Positions 16,435 through 24,242 of a DNA stretch of 52,044 nucleotides are shown piece by piece. The DNA is taken from the NCBI GenBank assembly GCA_005798685.1, contig SYIT01000087.1, positions 1-52,044 of the forward strand, given 5' to 3'. This DNA comes from Actinomycetota bacterium (lineage in GTDB: Bacteria; Actinomycetota; Thermoleophilia; Solirubrobacterales; Solirubrobacteraceae). Each line of letters begins with the position of its first letter. Position 1 is the first letter of the stretch. The position numbers and the translations under genes are program-made. The notes under the pieces are model-generated. The model did no database searches. It was not told the origin of the DNA and worked only from the letters and a program-made list of their open reading frames with translations.

Positions 16435-17213
16435 TTGGCGAAAGCCAAATCACTTATGACGCCCGCGGGCTCGTCGAAGTTGACGACACCGTGCTCGGCG
16501 TCGCAGTAGTCAAGGACGGCAAGGCAACGATCGACGCCTCCGAGCTAACGACGCGCAAGATCAACCTTGAGATCCGCTCGCTCGTTTATGAGCAGGGAAT
16601 CGAGGACGTCACAGTTCTCAACCCTGGCGGTAAGCATTCGCTGGGCGTCGGCATCCTGACGCGCTGCAAGATGACCTTCGAAGGCAGCCTCGGTTACTTC
16701 GCGCTCGGCGTGATCGACGGGCCAGAGGTAGTGGTCAACGGTCGCGTCGGCTGGTCGGCCTGCGAAAACATGATGGCGGGCGTCGTCGTAATCAACGGCA
16801 ACGCCGGCTCGCTGACGGGCGCGGCAATCCGCGGCGGCGACCTCGTGATCAAGGGCCGAGTCGGCGCCCGTACCGGCATCGATCAGAAGGGTGGCACGAT
16901 CATCATCTCCGGTGACGCGGGCTCAAACACAGGCTTCATGATGCAGCGTGGCCGCCAGCTTCTGTTGGGCGACGTCGGGCCGCACCTTGGCGACTCGATG
17001 TACGACGGAACGATCTACGTGGCTGGCAAAGTCAAGTCGCTCGGTGCCGACTGTGTGCCGGGTGAGATGACCGATGAAGACCTCGAGTTCGTAACTCGCA
17101 AGATGGCGTTTTACGACCTCGGCACACCACCTGAGCTGCAGAAGTTCGTCTGCGGCAAAAAGCTCTACAACTACGACAACCTCGAACCCTCCGAGCGCAA
17201 GCTCGTCCTCTAA
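16422..17213 (+). CDS. GXGXG (GltB C-terminal-like) domain protein (MgsB/GlxC-like)
   Basis: Beta-helix GXXXG repeats: GSLTGAAIRGGDLVIKGRVGARTGIDQKGGTIIISGDAGSNTGFMMQRG; overlaps upstream gene by 13 bp. Confidence 0.85.
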   Translation: MDAVVGESQITYDARGLVEVDDTVLGVAVVKDGKATIDASELTTRKINLEIRSLVYEQGIEDVTVLNPGGKHSLGVGILTRCKMTFEGSLGYFALGVIDGPEVVVNGRVGWSACENMMAGVVVINGNAGSLTGAAIRGGDLVIKGRVGARTGIDQKGGTIIISGDAGSNTGFMMQRGRQLLLGDVGPHLGDSMYDGTIYVAGKVKSLGADCVPGEMTDEDLEFVTRKMAFYDLGTPPELQKFVCGKKLYNYDNLEPSERKLVL

Positions 17214-17225
17214 CCGGAGACACTC

Positions 17226-18668
17226 ATGGCTGACGAAACCGCACCCTCCAAGAACACACGGCTCGGGAAGAGCTTGATCTTCACCCCAGAGGTGATCGAT
17301 GACATCCACATGAAGGCCGAGCTCGGCCGCTACCGCATGCGCGGCTTCTCGATGTTCAAGAAGATCCCGCACTGGGACGAGCTGATGTTCATGCCCGGCA
17401 CGCTGACCCGCTTCGTGATCGAGGGGTACCGCGAGAAGTGCACGACCAAGACAGTTCTTGGCGCGCGCTTTGCGAAGAACCCGATTGAGCTCGACATTCC
17501 CGTTTACATCACGGGAATGAGCTTCTGCGCGCTTTCGCTTGAAGCGAAGATGGCTTTGGCTAAGGGCGCCTCGATGGCCGGCACCGCCACCTGCTCGGGC
17601 GAAGGCGGAATGATCCCGCCGGAGCGCGACCTCTCGACCAAGTGGTACTACCAGGTGATCCAGAGCCGCTACGGCTTCAACCCGCATCACATGATGCTGG
17701 CTGACGCGATCGAGTTCTTCATCGGCCAGGGCGCGAAGGTCGGCCTCGGCGGCCACCTGATGGGCCAGAAGGTGACCGAGCAGGTAGCCGAGATGCGTTC
17801 GCTGCCAGCCGGCATCGACCAGCGCTCGCCTGCCCGCCACCCTGATTGGCTTGGGCCAGACGACCTCTCGCTAAAGATTCAAGAGGTGCGCGAGGCAACC
17901 GACTATCAGGTGCCGATTCAGCTGAAGATCGGCGCGTCGCGCGTTTACGACGACGTCCGCATGGCAGCCAAGTGCGGCCCGGACATCATCTACCTCGACG
18001 GCGCCGAAGGCGGCACCGCTGCTGGGCCGCACATGGCCACTGAGGAAACCGGAATCCCGCTGATGGCGGCGATTCCGGAGGCGCGCCGCGCGCTTGAGGA
18101 CGTTGGCCTTGCCGACGAGATCGATCTCGTCGTCGCTGGCGGCATCCGCAACGGCGGCGACGTCGCCAAGTGCCTCTCGCTCGGTGCCAAGGCCGTCGCG
18201 ATGGGTTACGGCCCGCTGATCGCGATGAACTGCAACAAGGAGATCGAGGGCGTAACCGACTACATGGGCGCCCACGGCGTTGAGGCAGGAGAGTGTTACC
18301 ACTGCCACACCGGCCGCTGCCCAGTCGGCATCGCAACTCAAGACCCTGAGCTGCGCAAGCGGCTCGACGTTGATGAGGCAGCCGAGCGGGTTTACAACTA
18401 CCTGCACACGCTGACGCTGGAAGTCCAGCTGCTGGCGCGCGCCTGCGGCAAGACCGACATTCACAGCCTTGAGCCGGAAGACCTATGTGCCCTAACAGTT
18501 GAGGCCGCCGCGATGGCGCGGGTCCCGCTCGCTGGCACCGAGTACATCCCCGGTGTAACCGAGGATCGCACGCTGCAGGAGATGAAGCAGATGCTAGAAA
18601 GCCACCTAGAAGGCAAGGCCCAGGAGTTCGTTGGCCAGCCCGGCCATACCGTCGCAGCGCAGGACTAA
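17226..18668 (+). CDS. FMN-binding glutamate-synthase-domain protein (MgsC/GlxD-like)
   Basis: Glu_synthase motifs: GEGGMIPPERD, LDGAEGGTAAGPH, VAGGIRNGGDVAK; Fe-S motif CYHCHTGRCPVGIATQD. Confidence 0.9.
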   Translation: MADETAPSKNTRLGKSLIFTPEVIDDIHMKAELGRYRMRGFSMFKKIPHWDELMFMPGTLTRFVIEGYREKCTTKTVLGARFAKNPIELDIPVYITGMSFCALSLEAKMALAKGASMAGTATCSGEGGMIPPERDLSTKWYYQVIQSRYGFNPHHMMLADAIEFFIGQGAKVGLGGHLMGQKVTEQVAEMRSLPAGIDQRSPARHPDWLGPDDLSLKIQEVREATDYQVPIQLKIGASRVYDDVRMAAKCGPDIIYLDGAEGGTAAGPHMATEETGIPLMAAIPEARRALEDVGLADEIDLVVAGGIRNGGDVAKCLSLGAKAVAMGYGPLIAMNCNKEIEGVTDYMGAHGVEAGECYHCHTGRCPVGIATQDPELRKRLDVDEAAERVYNYLHTLTLEVQLLARACGKTDIHSLEPEDLCALTVEAAAMARVPLAGTEYIPGVTEDRTLQEMKQMLESHLEGKAQEFVGQPGHTVAAQD

Positions 18669-18682
18669 AGAGGAGACTGAAA

Positions 18683-19141
18683 ATGAGCAACGACCACAGC
18701 GTTTCCAACCCCCGCAAGGACCCGGAGAAGATCATCTCGATTGACTCCGAATACCTCACCGGCAAGCGGTTTGCCTACCAGGAGGAGATCTCAGAGATCG
18801 ACGGGATCGATCTGCAGGAGTCCACCCCAGGCGGCGACATCAACTGGCTCGAGGACATCACGATGCTGGAAGAGGACGGCACCCCGGCCGTCTTCGACCG
18901 CTACTCCAACTCGTTCCTGAAGATTTACTACGACATTCCCGCCGGGCGCGAGGATGAGATTGCGCGCAAGGTGCTGATCAAGCACCTGCAGTCGGGCAAC
19001 TCGTACGGCACAGTGCTCAAGGAGCGCTATGCCAAGTTCGCGCAGCCTGAGCTCGGCCCATGGGTCAAGGGTTCAAAGACGGTCGGCGACAATTATGTGC
19101 CGCCGGTTCTTGAGGGCTGGGAAGCGCCGGAAGGCCACTAG
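18683..19141 (+). CDS. Uncharacterised 152-aa soluble protein in the GMAS/Mgs-like operon
   Basis: Same strand, 14-bp gap after mgsC-like gene, preceded by AGAGGAGA; acidic, cysteine-free; no family recognised. Confidence 0.75.
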   Translation: MSNDHSVSNPRKDPEKIISIDSEYLTGKRFAYQEEISEIDGIDLQESTPGGDINWLEDITMLEEDGTPAVFDRYSNSFLKIYYDIPAGREDEIARKVLIKHLQSGNSYGTVLKERYAKFAQPELGPWVKGSKTVGDNYVPPVLEGWEAPEGH

Positions 19142-19152
19142 TTTTTGTGGAC

Positions 19153-19185
19153 GGCGGCGCGGCTGCGTTAGCGCGGCGCGCCGCC
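19153..19185. terminator. GC-rich stem-loop at convergent ends of the Mgs-like operon and iclR
   Basis: GGCGGCGCG (19153-19161) / CGCGCCGCC (19177-19185), 9-bp perfect arms. Confidence 0.45.
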
Positions 19186-19914
19186 GAGCACGGTTGCTAC
19201 GTCGGCCGCCGCTTCGAGCAGCGCCGGCGTCACGGCGGAGCGGCGCTTCTCGGTCAGCCGTGACTCTGGCCCTTGCAGGCCGAGGATCGCCACCAGCCTG
19301 CCTGCAGCGCCGATGATCGGCACCGCCAGAGCGACGAGGTCATCTTCGCGCTCGCCGACGGCTTCGGCGTAACCGTCCTCGCGAGCAGCCTTGACGACCG
19401 CCGCCAGCGCTTTGCGCTCGGTGATCGTGCGCTCGGTATAGACCTCAAGCTCGCCCTCTGGCAGCGGCGCCTCACCGAATGCCAGCATCACCTTGCCGGT
19501 AGCGGTCGCGTGGGCAACGCTCGGGCGCCCAAGCTGCGCAACGCTCACAATGCTGCCCGCGCCGGGGACGAACTCAACCGTCACCGATTCAGCGCCAGCC
19601 GAGACCGAAAGCGTGACGGTCTCGCCCGTCTCTGCAGCGAGCCGGCGCATCGCCGGCCGCGCGAGCTCGCGCACGTCGAGCGCTGAAAGGGCATGGTCGG
19701 CGAGCGCGACGAGGTGAAGGCCGAGCCGCCATGGACCGTCCGCTGCAGTTCGATCAACCAGTCCTGCGGCGCGCAGCGTGCCAAGAAGCCGTGACGCATT
19801 ACTGGGATTTACGCCCAATTGGCGGGCTAATTCGTTGGTTCCGAGGCCCTCCGGCGAGGCCGCCAACAGGTCGAGCAGTGTTGCCGCACGGGCAACTGCC
19901 GCAACGGGGCGCAT
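19168..19914 (-). CDS. IclR family transcriptional regulator
   Basis: AVARAATLLDLLAASPEGLGTNELARQLGVNPSNASRLLGTLRAAGLV HTH, plus effector domain; ATG at 19914 preferred because the ORF-track start (19968) lies inside a palindrome. Confidence 0.85.
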   Translation of the reverse strand: MRPVAAVARAATLLDLLAASPEGLGTNELARQLGVNPSNASRLLGTLRAAGLVDRTAADGPWRLGLHLVALADHALSALDVRELARPAMRRLAAETGETVTLSVSAGAESVTVEFVPGAGSIVSVAQLGRPSVAHATATGKVMLAFGEAPLPEGELEVYTERTITERKALAAVVKAAREDGYAEAVGEREDDLVALAVPIIGAAGRLVAILGLQGPESRLTEKRRSAVTPALLEAAADVATVLGGAPR

Positions 19915-19961
19915 TGCCGTTGACTTGCCGTCCGGGTGGCTTGTAGAGTCGGGGAACACGT

Positions 19962-19988
19962 TAGGCAATAGTATTGCCTATACGGCAA
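19962..19988. promoter_or_regulatory. Putative IclR operator: perfect 19-bp palindrome plus a third half-site
   Basis: TAGGCAATAGTATTGCCTA (19962-19980) is a perfect palindrome; GGCAA-5-TTGCC-5-GGCAA half-sites at 19964, 19974, 19984 between divergent IclR and FAD-protein genes. Confidence 0.7.
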
Positions 19989-20008
19989 CTACACAAGGAG
20001 CCTCAAGA

Positions 20009-21304
20009 ATGTCAGCCAGTCTGCCCGCCTCAGTCGACTACCTCGTAATCGGCGCCGGAGTCCACGGGCTCTCAACCGCCCGCTCGCTCGCAGAGCGCGG
20101 CGAAGAGGTGCTCGTAATCGACAAGAGCAGCGTCGGCGCCGGCGCCTCCGGCATCGCCTGCGGCGTCGTCCGCAATAACTACTACCAGCCCGCGATGGCC
20201 GAGCTGATGGCAGCCTGCGTTGAGATGTGGGAGGCCGACGCCGAGGTTTTGAATTACCACGGCTCCGGCTACATCGCGCTCGGCCCTGAGTCCCAACGTG
20301 GCGACCTTGAAGAGGTTTTTGAGCGCCAGCAGAGGATCGGCTACGACTCGGAGCTGCACACCGGTGAAGCCGACGTGATGGCGCACATGAAGACGCTCTA
20401 CCCCGACTGGCGCGCCCCAGGGCTGACCGTCTGCCTACACGAGCATGTCGGCGGATTCGCCTTCAACAAAGAATCGATGCACGGGCTTGCCGACCTCGGC
20501 CGCGCAGCTGGCGCCTCAATCATTGAAGGGGTCGAAGTGACCGGCTTCGTCCGTGACGGCTCAGGCGCCGTGACGAGCGTTCAGACCAGCGCCGGCGAGA
20601 TTGCGATCGGCAAAGAGGTAGTCGTCGCCGTCGGCCCTTGGATCGCCGGAATGTGGGAGATGCTCGAGCTGCCAGACCGGCTCGACGTGCGCCAGCCCGA
20701 TGGCTCGCTCACCGAAGACCTGCCGATGTGGACCTACTGGTACCTGCAGGAGGGCGAGCTCGACCTCCCGCCGGAGACGCTCGACACGGCGGCGGGGAGG
20801 CCGTCGCCGGTGCTTCACGTTGACAGCGACGCGCCGCTCCACGCTGACGATGGAACGCTGATTACCGACGAGGCTTGGGGCGTCTACTTCAAGCCCGACC
20901 GAAGGAGCGTGCAGGGTGGCGCCGCGCCGATTCAGCTGGGCAACGAGTTCGAGGTTGATCCGTACCCCACCGGCAGCGTCGACGACGACTTTGGCCGTAT
21001 GTGGTCAGCATCGCTTTCGCACTGCATGGAGCGCTTCGAGGGAACGAGCTCGAAGTTCATCGACACCCGCTCCGGTGGCGTCGGCGCCTTCACGGTTGAC
21101 AACTTCCCCGTCTTTGACCGGATGGCGCCGAACGTCTTCATCGCCGCCGACTCCAATCACGGCTACAAGATGCTCGCCGTCGGCCGCGAGATTGCCAGCA
21201 CGCTCGTCGGGGAACACTCGACGCTGCTGGCCCCGTTCAGCTACGAGCGCTTCTCAACCGGCGATCTGCACCCGGTATCGAACAGCCCTTACCCCTGGAG
21301 CTGA
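20009..21304 (+). CDS. FAD-dependent oxidoreductase, DAO/sarcosine-oxidase-beta-like
   Basis: DYLVIGAGVHGLSTARSLAERGEEVLVIDKSSVGAGASGIACGVVRNNYY; C-terminal FIAADSNHGYKMLAVGREIAS; start 20009 after AAGGAG. Confidence 0.85.
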   Translation: MSASLPASVDYLVIGAGVHGLSTARSLAERGEEVLVIDKSSVGAGASGIACGVVRNNYYQPAMAELMAACVEMWEADAEVLNYHGSGYIALGPESQRGDLEEVFERQQRIGYDSELHTGEADVMAHMKTLYPDWRAPGLTVCLHEHVGGFAFNKESMHGLADLGRAAGASIIEGVEVTGFVRDGSGAVTSVQTSAGEIAIGKEVVVAVGPWIAGMWEMLELPDRLDVRQPDGSLTEDLPMWTYWYLQEGELDLPPETLDTAAGRPSPVLHVDSDAPLHADDGTLITDEAWGVYFKPDRRSVQGGAAPIQLGNEFEVDPYPTGSVDDDFGRMWSASLSHCMERFEGTSSKFIDTRSGGVGAFTVDNFPVFDRMAPNVFIAADSNHGYKMLAVGREIASTLVGEHSTLLAPFSYERFSTGDLHPVSNSPYPWS

Positions 21305-22044
21305 TCTAGGCGCTGCTGCCATGCTGGCGCGCGCACAGGCGCGCCGGTAGGCAGCCCGTCGCCTGCCCACTTGCTGACGGCCCGGATGCCGTGAAGTGAG
21401 CCAACAAGCCAAACCTCGTTGCCGGCCAAGTCGCTTGGCGCAGGCAGCGCGTGGCGGACTTCAATGCCGTCCTCGGCGGCGATCTCCAGTACTAGGCGCC
21501 TTGTAATCCCAGGCAGGGCCGGGGCCTCGTCGGGAACGGCGCAGAGCCTCTCCCCCTCCCACCACAGCAGACTTGAGTAGGCCCCCTCGATCAGGTGGCC
21601 TTGCCCGTCACTGAGCACGGCCTCGCCGGCTCCATGCTCACGGGCCTGAGCGCGCAGTTCGCCGAGCAGCTCCAGCTCTGGGCCCTTGCGGCGCGGCATC
21701 TGCCGCGGGTCTGGCTCAGGCATTAGCCAGGCAACGACAGTCTCCTCGCGCGCCGGCGCAGGCCGTAGAGACAGGGTTAGCTCACCGTCGCTGAGCAGGT
21801 CAACACGCGGAAACCAACGCCCAGCCGCTGGCATCAGCGGCGCGAAAGCGTCCCACGCGACTGCAAGCTCGGCCACGTCGCCCAGCTCAGCCGCGCTGGT
21901 TAGAAAGCGTTCGCGGTGGAGGTCGAGCCGCGTAGTGAGCCCCTCTTCGAGCAGCCACGAATCGGCGACCGTGACCGCGGCCGCTGACCGCGCCGACGCG
22001 TCCCAGTCTCCAGCGTCGATGTTCCAGCGGTAGAGCGAACTCAC
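21289..22044 (-). CDS. pabC: Aminodeoxychorismate lyase / class IV aminotransferase
   Basis: EAVLSDGQGHLIEGAYSSLLWWEGERLCAVPDEAPALPGITRRLVLEIA; 4-bp overlap with pabAB-like gene. Confidence 0.75.
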   Translation of the reverse strand: MSSLYRWNIDAGDWDASARSAAAVTVADSWLLEEGLTTRLDLHRERFLTSAAELGDVAELAVAWDAFAPLMPAAGRWFPRVDLLSDGELTLSLRPAPAREETVVAWLMPEPDPRQMPRRKGPELELLGELRAQAREHGAGEAVLSDGQGHLIEGAYSSLLWWEGERLCAVPDEAPALPGITRRLVLEIAAEDGIEVRHALPAPSDLAGNEVWLVGSLHGIRAVSKWAGDGLPTGAPVRAPAWQQRLDQLQG

Positions 22045-24128
22045 TGTGCGGCGGCCACTGGCGCGGTCGAGCCGATCGTTCCCCCGGCCGCCTCAACCAA
22101 CGGCCGCGTCTTAAGCAGCATCTCCTCGTACTCAGCGTTGGCGTCGGAGGCGGCGACGATCGCGCCGCCAGAGCCGATGGAAACCCCTTCAGGCGTTGCG
22201 ACGATCGTGCGGATCACAACGCTCAGATCGGCGCTGCCGTTGACCGAGAGATAGCCGAGTGCGCCGGAGTAGATACCGCGTGGGCGATCCTCAAGCCGAT
22301 CGATAATCTCCAGCGTGCGCAGCTTCGGCGCACCGGTCATCGAACCGGCAGGGAAGCAGGCGCATACCGCGTCGAGCGCGCTCCTGCCTTCCCTAAGCTG
22401 CCCGCGGATTATTGAAACGAGCTGATGGACGGTCGCGTAGCGCTCAACGACCATAAGCGCGGGCACGTGCACGCTACCCAGCTCGCAGACGCGGCCGAGG
22501 TCGTTGCGAACGAGGTCGGCGATCATCAGATTCTCAGCGCGCGACTTCTCATCGGCCTGCAGCGCCTCGGCGCGACGCGCATCTTCCGCCGGGTCTGGAC
22601 TGCGCTCAGAGGTTCCCTTGATCGGCCTCGATTCAACCACACCCCCGGCGCTGACGCTGAGAAAGCGTTCCGGCGAGGAGCTCAGTACCGAAAGCTCCCC
22701 GAAGCGAAGTAGAGCCGCGTGCGGCGCCGGATTGCCGGCGCGCAGCCGGCGATAAGTGGCCAGTGGATCGACGCGCGTTGAGCTCGTCAGCTCGGTCGTC
22801 AGGCAAACCTCATAGCTCTCGCCCTCTTCGATCAGGCGCCGCGCCTGCTCGATCCGCTCCAAGTACACCGCCCGATCCTCTCGCGCCGTAAATACGCTCG
22901 GTAGCGGAGGTGTTGGCGGTGGCGGAGCCGCCTCAACGCCGAGCACGCGCAACGCCTCGGTCGTGCTCTTCAGCCATAGCTCGGCCGCTTCGTCGCCGTC
23001 GGCGTCAGCGAGAGCAAGTAGGTGGACGCGGCGCTCGTGGTGGTCGAAGGCGATAACGCGATCGCAAAAAAGCAGCCCTGCGTCGGGTTGCTGCGAACTG
23101 TGGTTTTGCGTGGCGCCGCACTCAGCGCCCAGCTCATAGCCAAAGTAACCGGCGAAACCGCCGACGAAACGAAACGGCAGCTTTGGCCCTTCTGCGCGCA
23201 GCCGTTGCAGCTCAGCTGAGCAGTAGTCGAAGATCGAGCCGCTCTTCTCAGTAGCTCTGCCGTCGGCCTGAACGACGCGGACCGTTTGCACGGCGCTGTC
23301 GGCGCTGACGACTTGGCCGAGCGGCCCGTCGGCGGTGCAGATAAAGGAGAAGCGCGCGAGCCCGGGCTCAGCGCGGGCGCTATCGAGCCAGATTGCGTAT
23401 TCGTGATCACCGAAACGCTGAGCGAAGACGGTCTCCGGCTCGCACCATTCCCCGAGCCGCAGATGGTGAACGCTGACGGTCGCAGGCTGCGGCGCCAGGT
23501 CTCCCGCGGGCGCCGCCGCCAGACGTCGCTTGGCCAGCGGTCGCTTGAGCCGCGAGAGCGACAGATCACGAAAGTTTTCGATCAGGCGAAGCCCGTCCTC
23601 GGTACAGACCGACTCTGGGTGAAACTGAACGCCCCAGAGTGGCCGCTCGCGGTGCTCGAGCCCCATCACAACGCCACCGCGACTGCGCGCAATGACGCGC
23701 AGCTGCTCGGGCACTTCGCTGACGACCAGCGAGTGGTAGCGGACAGCCATGAACGGCTGCGGCAGCCCCGCGAAGAGCCCTTGCTGCTCGTGCTGGACGG
23801 CGCTGAGACGGCCGTGAAAAAGCTCGCGCGCGTAATCGATCTTGCCGCCACAGACGTGGGCCAACGCTTGATGGCCGAGGCAAACGCCAAGCACCGGAAT
23901 TCCTGACTGATCGAGCGCCGCGAGCGAGATCCCGACGTCACGGCCTCGTTCAGGGCGACCCGGCCCTGGTGAGATGACGACGTTGTCGAACTGCTCGCTT
24001 GCAAGCAGGTCGCCCCAACTGGATTCGTCGTTGCGGACGACGAGCGGCTCTACTCCATTAACCTCGCCCAAGAGATGGAAGAGGTTGTAGGTGTAGGAGT
24101 CGTAATTGTCGATCAGCAGCGTGCGCAT
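22041..24128 (-). CDS. pabAB: Aminodeoxychorismate synthase, fused PabA-PabB
   Basis: GATase: SPGPGRPERGRD, GVCLGHQALAHVCGG, GVQFHPESV; PabB: ESYEVCLTTEL, PIKGTSERSPD, FPAGSMTGAPKLRTLEIIDRLEDRPRGIYSGALGYL. Confidence 0.9.
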   Translation of the reverse strand: MRTLLIDNYDSYTYNLFHLLGEVNGVEPLVVRNDESSWGDLLASEQFDNVVISPGPGRPERGRDVGISLAALDQSGIPVLGVCLGHQALAHVCGGKIDYARELFHGRLSAVQHEQQGLFAGLPQPFMAVRYHSLVVSEVPEQLRVIARSRGGVVMGLEHRERPLWGVQFHPESVCTEDGLRLIENFRDLSLSRLKRPLAKRRLAAAPAGDLAPQPATVSVHHLRLGEWCEPETVFAQRFGDHEYAIWLDSARAEPGLARFSFICTADGPLGQVVSADSAVQTVRVVQADGRATEKSGSIFDYCSAELQRLRAEGPKLPFRFVGGFAGYFGYELGAECGATQNHSSQQPDAGLLFCDRVIAFDHHERRVHLLALADADGDEAAELWLKSTTEALRVLGVEAAPPPPTPPLPSVFTAREDRAVYLERIEQARRLIEEGESYEVCLTTELTSSTRVDPLATYRRLRAGNPAPHAALLRFGELSVLSSSPERFLSVSAGGVVESRPIKGTSERSPDPAEDARRAEALQADEKSRAENLMIADLVRNDLGRVCELGSVHVPALMVVERYATVHQLVSIIRGQLREGRSALDAVCACFPAGSMTGAPKLRTLEIIDRLEDRPRGIYSGALGYLSVNGSADLSVVIRTIVATPEGVSIGSGGAIVAASDANAEYEEMLLKTRPLVEAAGGTIGSTAPVAAAQ

Positions 24129-24209
24129 CAGGCTCCGCGGCAATCGGTTGGCCGCAGGCCAAGCCTAACGGGATCGAACCATTTGCCGCACGGGCGCGGC
24201 TAGAGGGTG

Positions 24210-24215
24210 TATAAG
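24210..24215 (+). promoter_or_regulatory. Candidate -10 element (TATAAG) of the secreted hydrolase gene
   Basis: TATAAG about 27 bp before the ATG at 24243, with GGGGGAGG RBS between; -35 weak. Confidence 0.4.
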
Positions 24216-24242
24216 AAATGGGTCAACTCGGGGGAGGCTGGA

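Noticed and set aside
16923-17840. 305-aa minus-strand ORF antisense to the GXGXG and FMN-synthase genes
   Set aside because: Sense strand carries clear family motifs; the antisense product has no recognisable motif and is typical of GC-rich shadow ORFs.
17986-18765. 259-aa minus-strand ORF antisense to the FMN-synthase gene
   Set aside because: Low-complexity Arg/Ser/Cys-rich composition; shadow of a confident gene.
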